DNA from: Paracoccaceae bacterium
GTDB taxonomy: Bacteria > Pseudomonadota > Alphaproteobacteria > Rhodobacterales > Rhodobacteraceae
DNA length: 5,875 bases
Reading direction: 5' to 3'
Assembly: GCA_003500165.1 (NCBI GenBank)
Contig: DNSZ01000119.1
Coordinates: 1 to 5,875, forward strand
The stretch's first letter is position 1. Every line of letters begins with the position of its first letter. A program made the translations under genes and the position numbers. Shown here one piece after another: positions 5,220 to 5,875 of the stretch. The notes under the pieces are model-generated. The model saw nothing but the letters and a program-made list of their open reading frames with translations, searched no databases and was not told where the DNA came from.

Positions 5220-5875
5220 ATGGAATATCGCGACTACTACAAGGCACTCGGCATCGAGCGCGATGCCAGCGCCGACGAGATCAAGCGGGCCTGGCGCAAG
5301 ATCGCCCGCAAGCATCACCCCGATGTCGATGCCAGCCCCCAAGCGGCCGACCGGTTCAAGGCCGCCGGCGAAGCGTATGAGGTGCTGAAGGACCCCGAAA
5401 AGCGCGCCGCCTATGACGAATTGGGCGCGAACTGGCAGTCCGGCGAGGCGTTCCGCCCGCCCCCCGACTGGGAGAGCCGCGATTTCGGGTTCACCGGCGG
5501 CGGCTATACCGAAAGCGACCCGCAGGGGTTTTCGAGCTTCTTCGAGGAATTGTTCGGCCGGCACGGGCAGGGGCGGGCCACCGGTGGGGCAGGGCGCAAG
5601 GCGGGCGGCGGCCGTTTTCAGGCGGCCGGCCAGGACCAGCATGCGACGCTGACCGTCGATCTGCGCGATTCCTTTCAGGGCGCCACCAGGGCGCTGACAT
5701 TGCAGATCCCCGAGTTCGGCGCGGATGGCACGGTGCAGCTGCGCGACCGCACCCTGTCGGTGAATATCCCCAAGGGCATCGCCGAGGGGCAGACGATCCG
5801 GCTGAAGGGCCAGGGCGGCCCGGGTCTGGGCGGTGGGCCGGCGGGCGACCTCTATCTCGACATCGCCTTTGCGCC
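5220..5875 (+). CDS. CbpA-type DnaJ co-chaperone, N-terminal part (runs off right edge)
   Basis: J-proteins stimulate the ATPase of DnaK and deliver unfolded clients to it. The first 218 codons are present. The J-domain occupies about residues 4-70 (RDYYKALGIERDA onward) with the invariant HPD at 33-35 inside KHHPDVD and the terminal AYDELG. A glycine/phenylalanine-rich linker follows (about 80-135, including FGFTGGGY and FFEELFGRH). The first C-terminal substrate-binding beta domain begins near 141 (HATLTVDLRDSFQGA) and includes VNIPKGIAEGQTIRLKGQG. No CxxCxGxG zinc-finger repeats occur between the linker and this domain, which marks a class II (CbpA/DjlA-like CTD) protein rather than DnaJ itself. 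The start is set by AGGGG at 5207-5211 and by the family-typical MEYRDYY N-terminus. The reading frame is open to the window end, so the second beta domain and dimerisation region are missing only because of the edge. Confidence 0.93.
   Translation, partial: MEYRDYYKALGIERDASADEIKRAWRKIARKHHPDVDASPQAADRFKAAGEAYEVLKDPEKRAAYDELGANWQSGEAFRPPPDWESRDFGFTGGGYTESDPQGFSSFFEELFGRHGQGRATGGAGRKAGGGRFQAAGQDQHATLTVDLRDSFQGATRALTLQIPEFGADGTVQLRDRTLSVNIPKGIAEGQTIRLKGQGGPGLGGGPAGDLYLDIAFA

Noticed and set aside
5093..5380. Small plus-strand frame starting ATGGTCGACG with GGGG 6 nt upstream
   Set aside because: Most of it is an out-of-frame shadow of the J-protein gene, and its start would be upstream of the candidate cbpA promoter. 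No family is recognisable, though a very short leader peptide cannot be fully excluded.
1..5875. tRNA, rRNA, CRISPR array, insertion sequence or phage genes
   Set aside because: No cloverleaf, regularly spaced repeats, transposase or integrase motifs were found on either strand.

Overview
The window is GC-rich DNA (roughly 70% by eye, with strong G/C third-position bias). The protein families and promoter style suggest an alphaproteobacterium, most likely of the Rhodobacter/Paracoccus type (Rhodobacterales). This is an inference from gene content; no taxonomic marker is present.

Layout. (1) Positions 1-161, minus strand: the first 53 codons of an IbpA-type Hsp20 small heat-shock protein, running off the left edge. 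(2) Positions 162-492: a divergent intergenic region. Its left part carries a near-consensus sigma-32 promoter and a roughly 85-nt leader that folds into three hairpins. The last hairpin buries the hsp20 Shine-Dalgarno sequence behind a UCGCU motif, as in ROSE RNA thermometers. Its right part holds a weak candidate promoter for the next operon. (3) Positions 493-4542, plus strand: four tightly overlapping genes. These are a [2Fe-2S] small subunit and a molybdopterin large subunit of an isoquinoline 1-oxidoreductase (IorAB)-type molybdenum hydroxylase, a PmtA-like SAM-dependent phospholipid N-methyltransferase, and an AraC-family regulator. Every junction is a TGATG or GTGA overlap, so the genes are probably co-transcribed and translationally coupled. 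(4) Positions 4565-5005, minus strand: dtd, D-aminoacyl-tRNA deacylase, convergent with the operon. (5) Positions 5006-5219: a second divergent intergenic region with a perfect 10-bp inverted repeat and candidate promoters in both directions. (6) Positions 5220-5875, plus strand: the first 218 codons of a CbpA-type DnaJ co-chaperone without a zinc finger, running off the right edge.

How the parts may work together. The two ends are proteostasis genes (Hsp20 and a J-protein), and Dtd in between is a translation quality-control enzyme. The four-gene operon inside looks like a separate metabolic unit. The hydroxylase large subunit has a twin-arginine leader and no FAD subunit is encoded nearby, so a membrane-facing oxidation using a respiratory acceptor is plausible. 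The coupled methyltransferase and regulator are the unusual part of the operon. The substrate is not determinable from the sequence.
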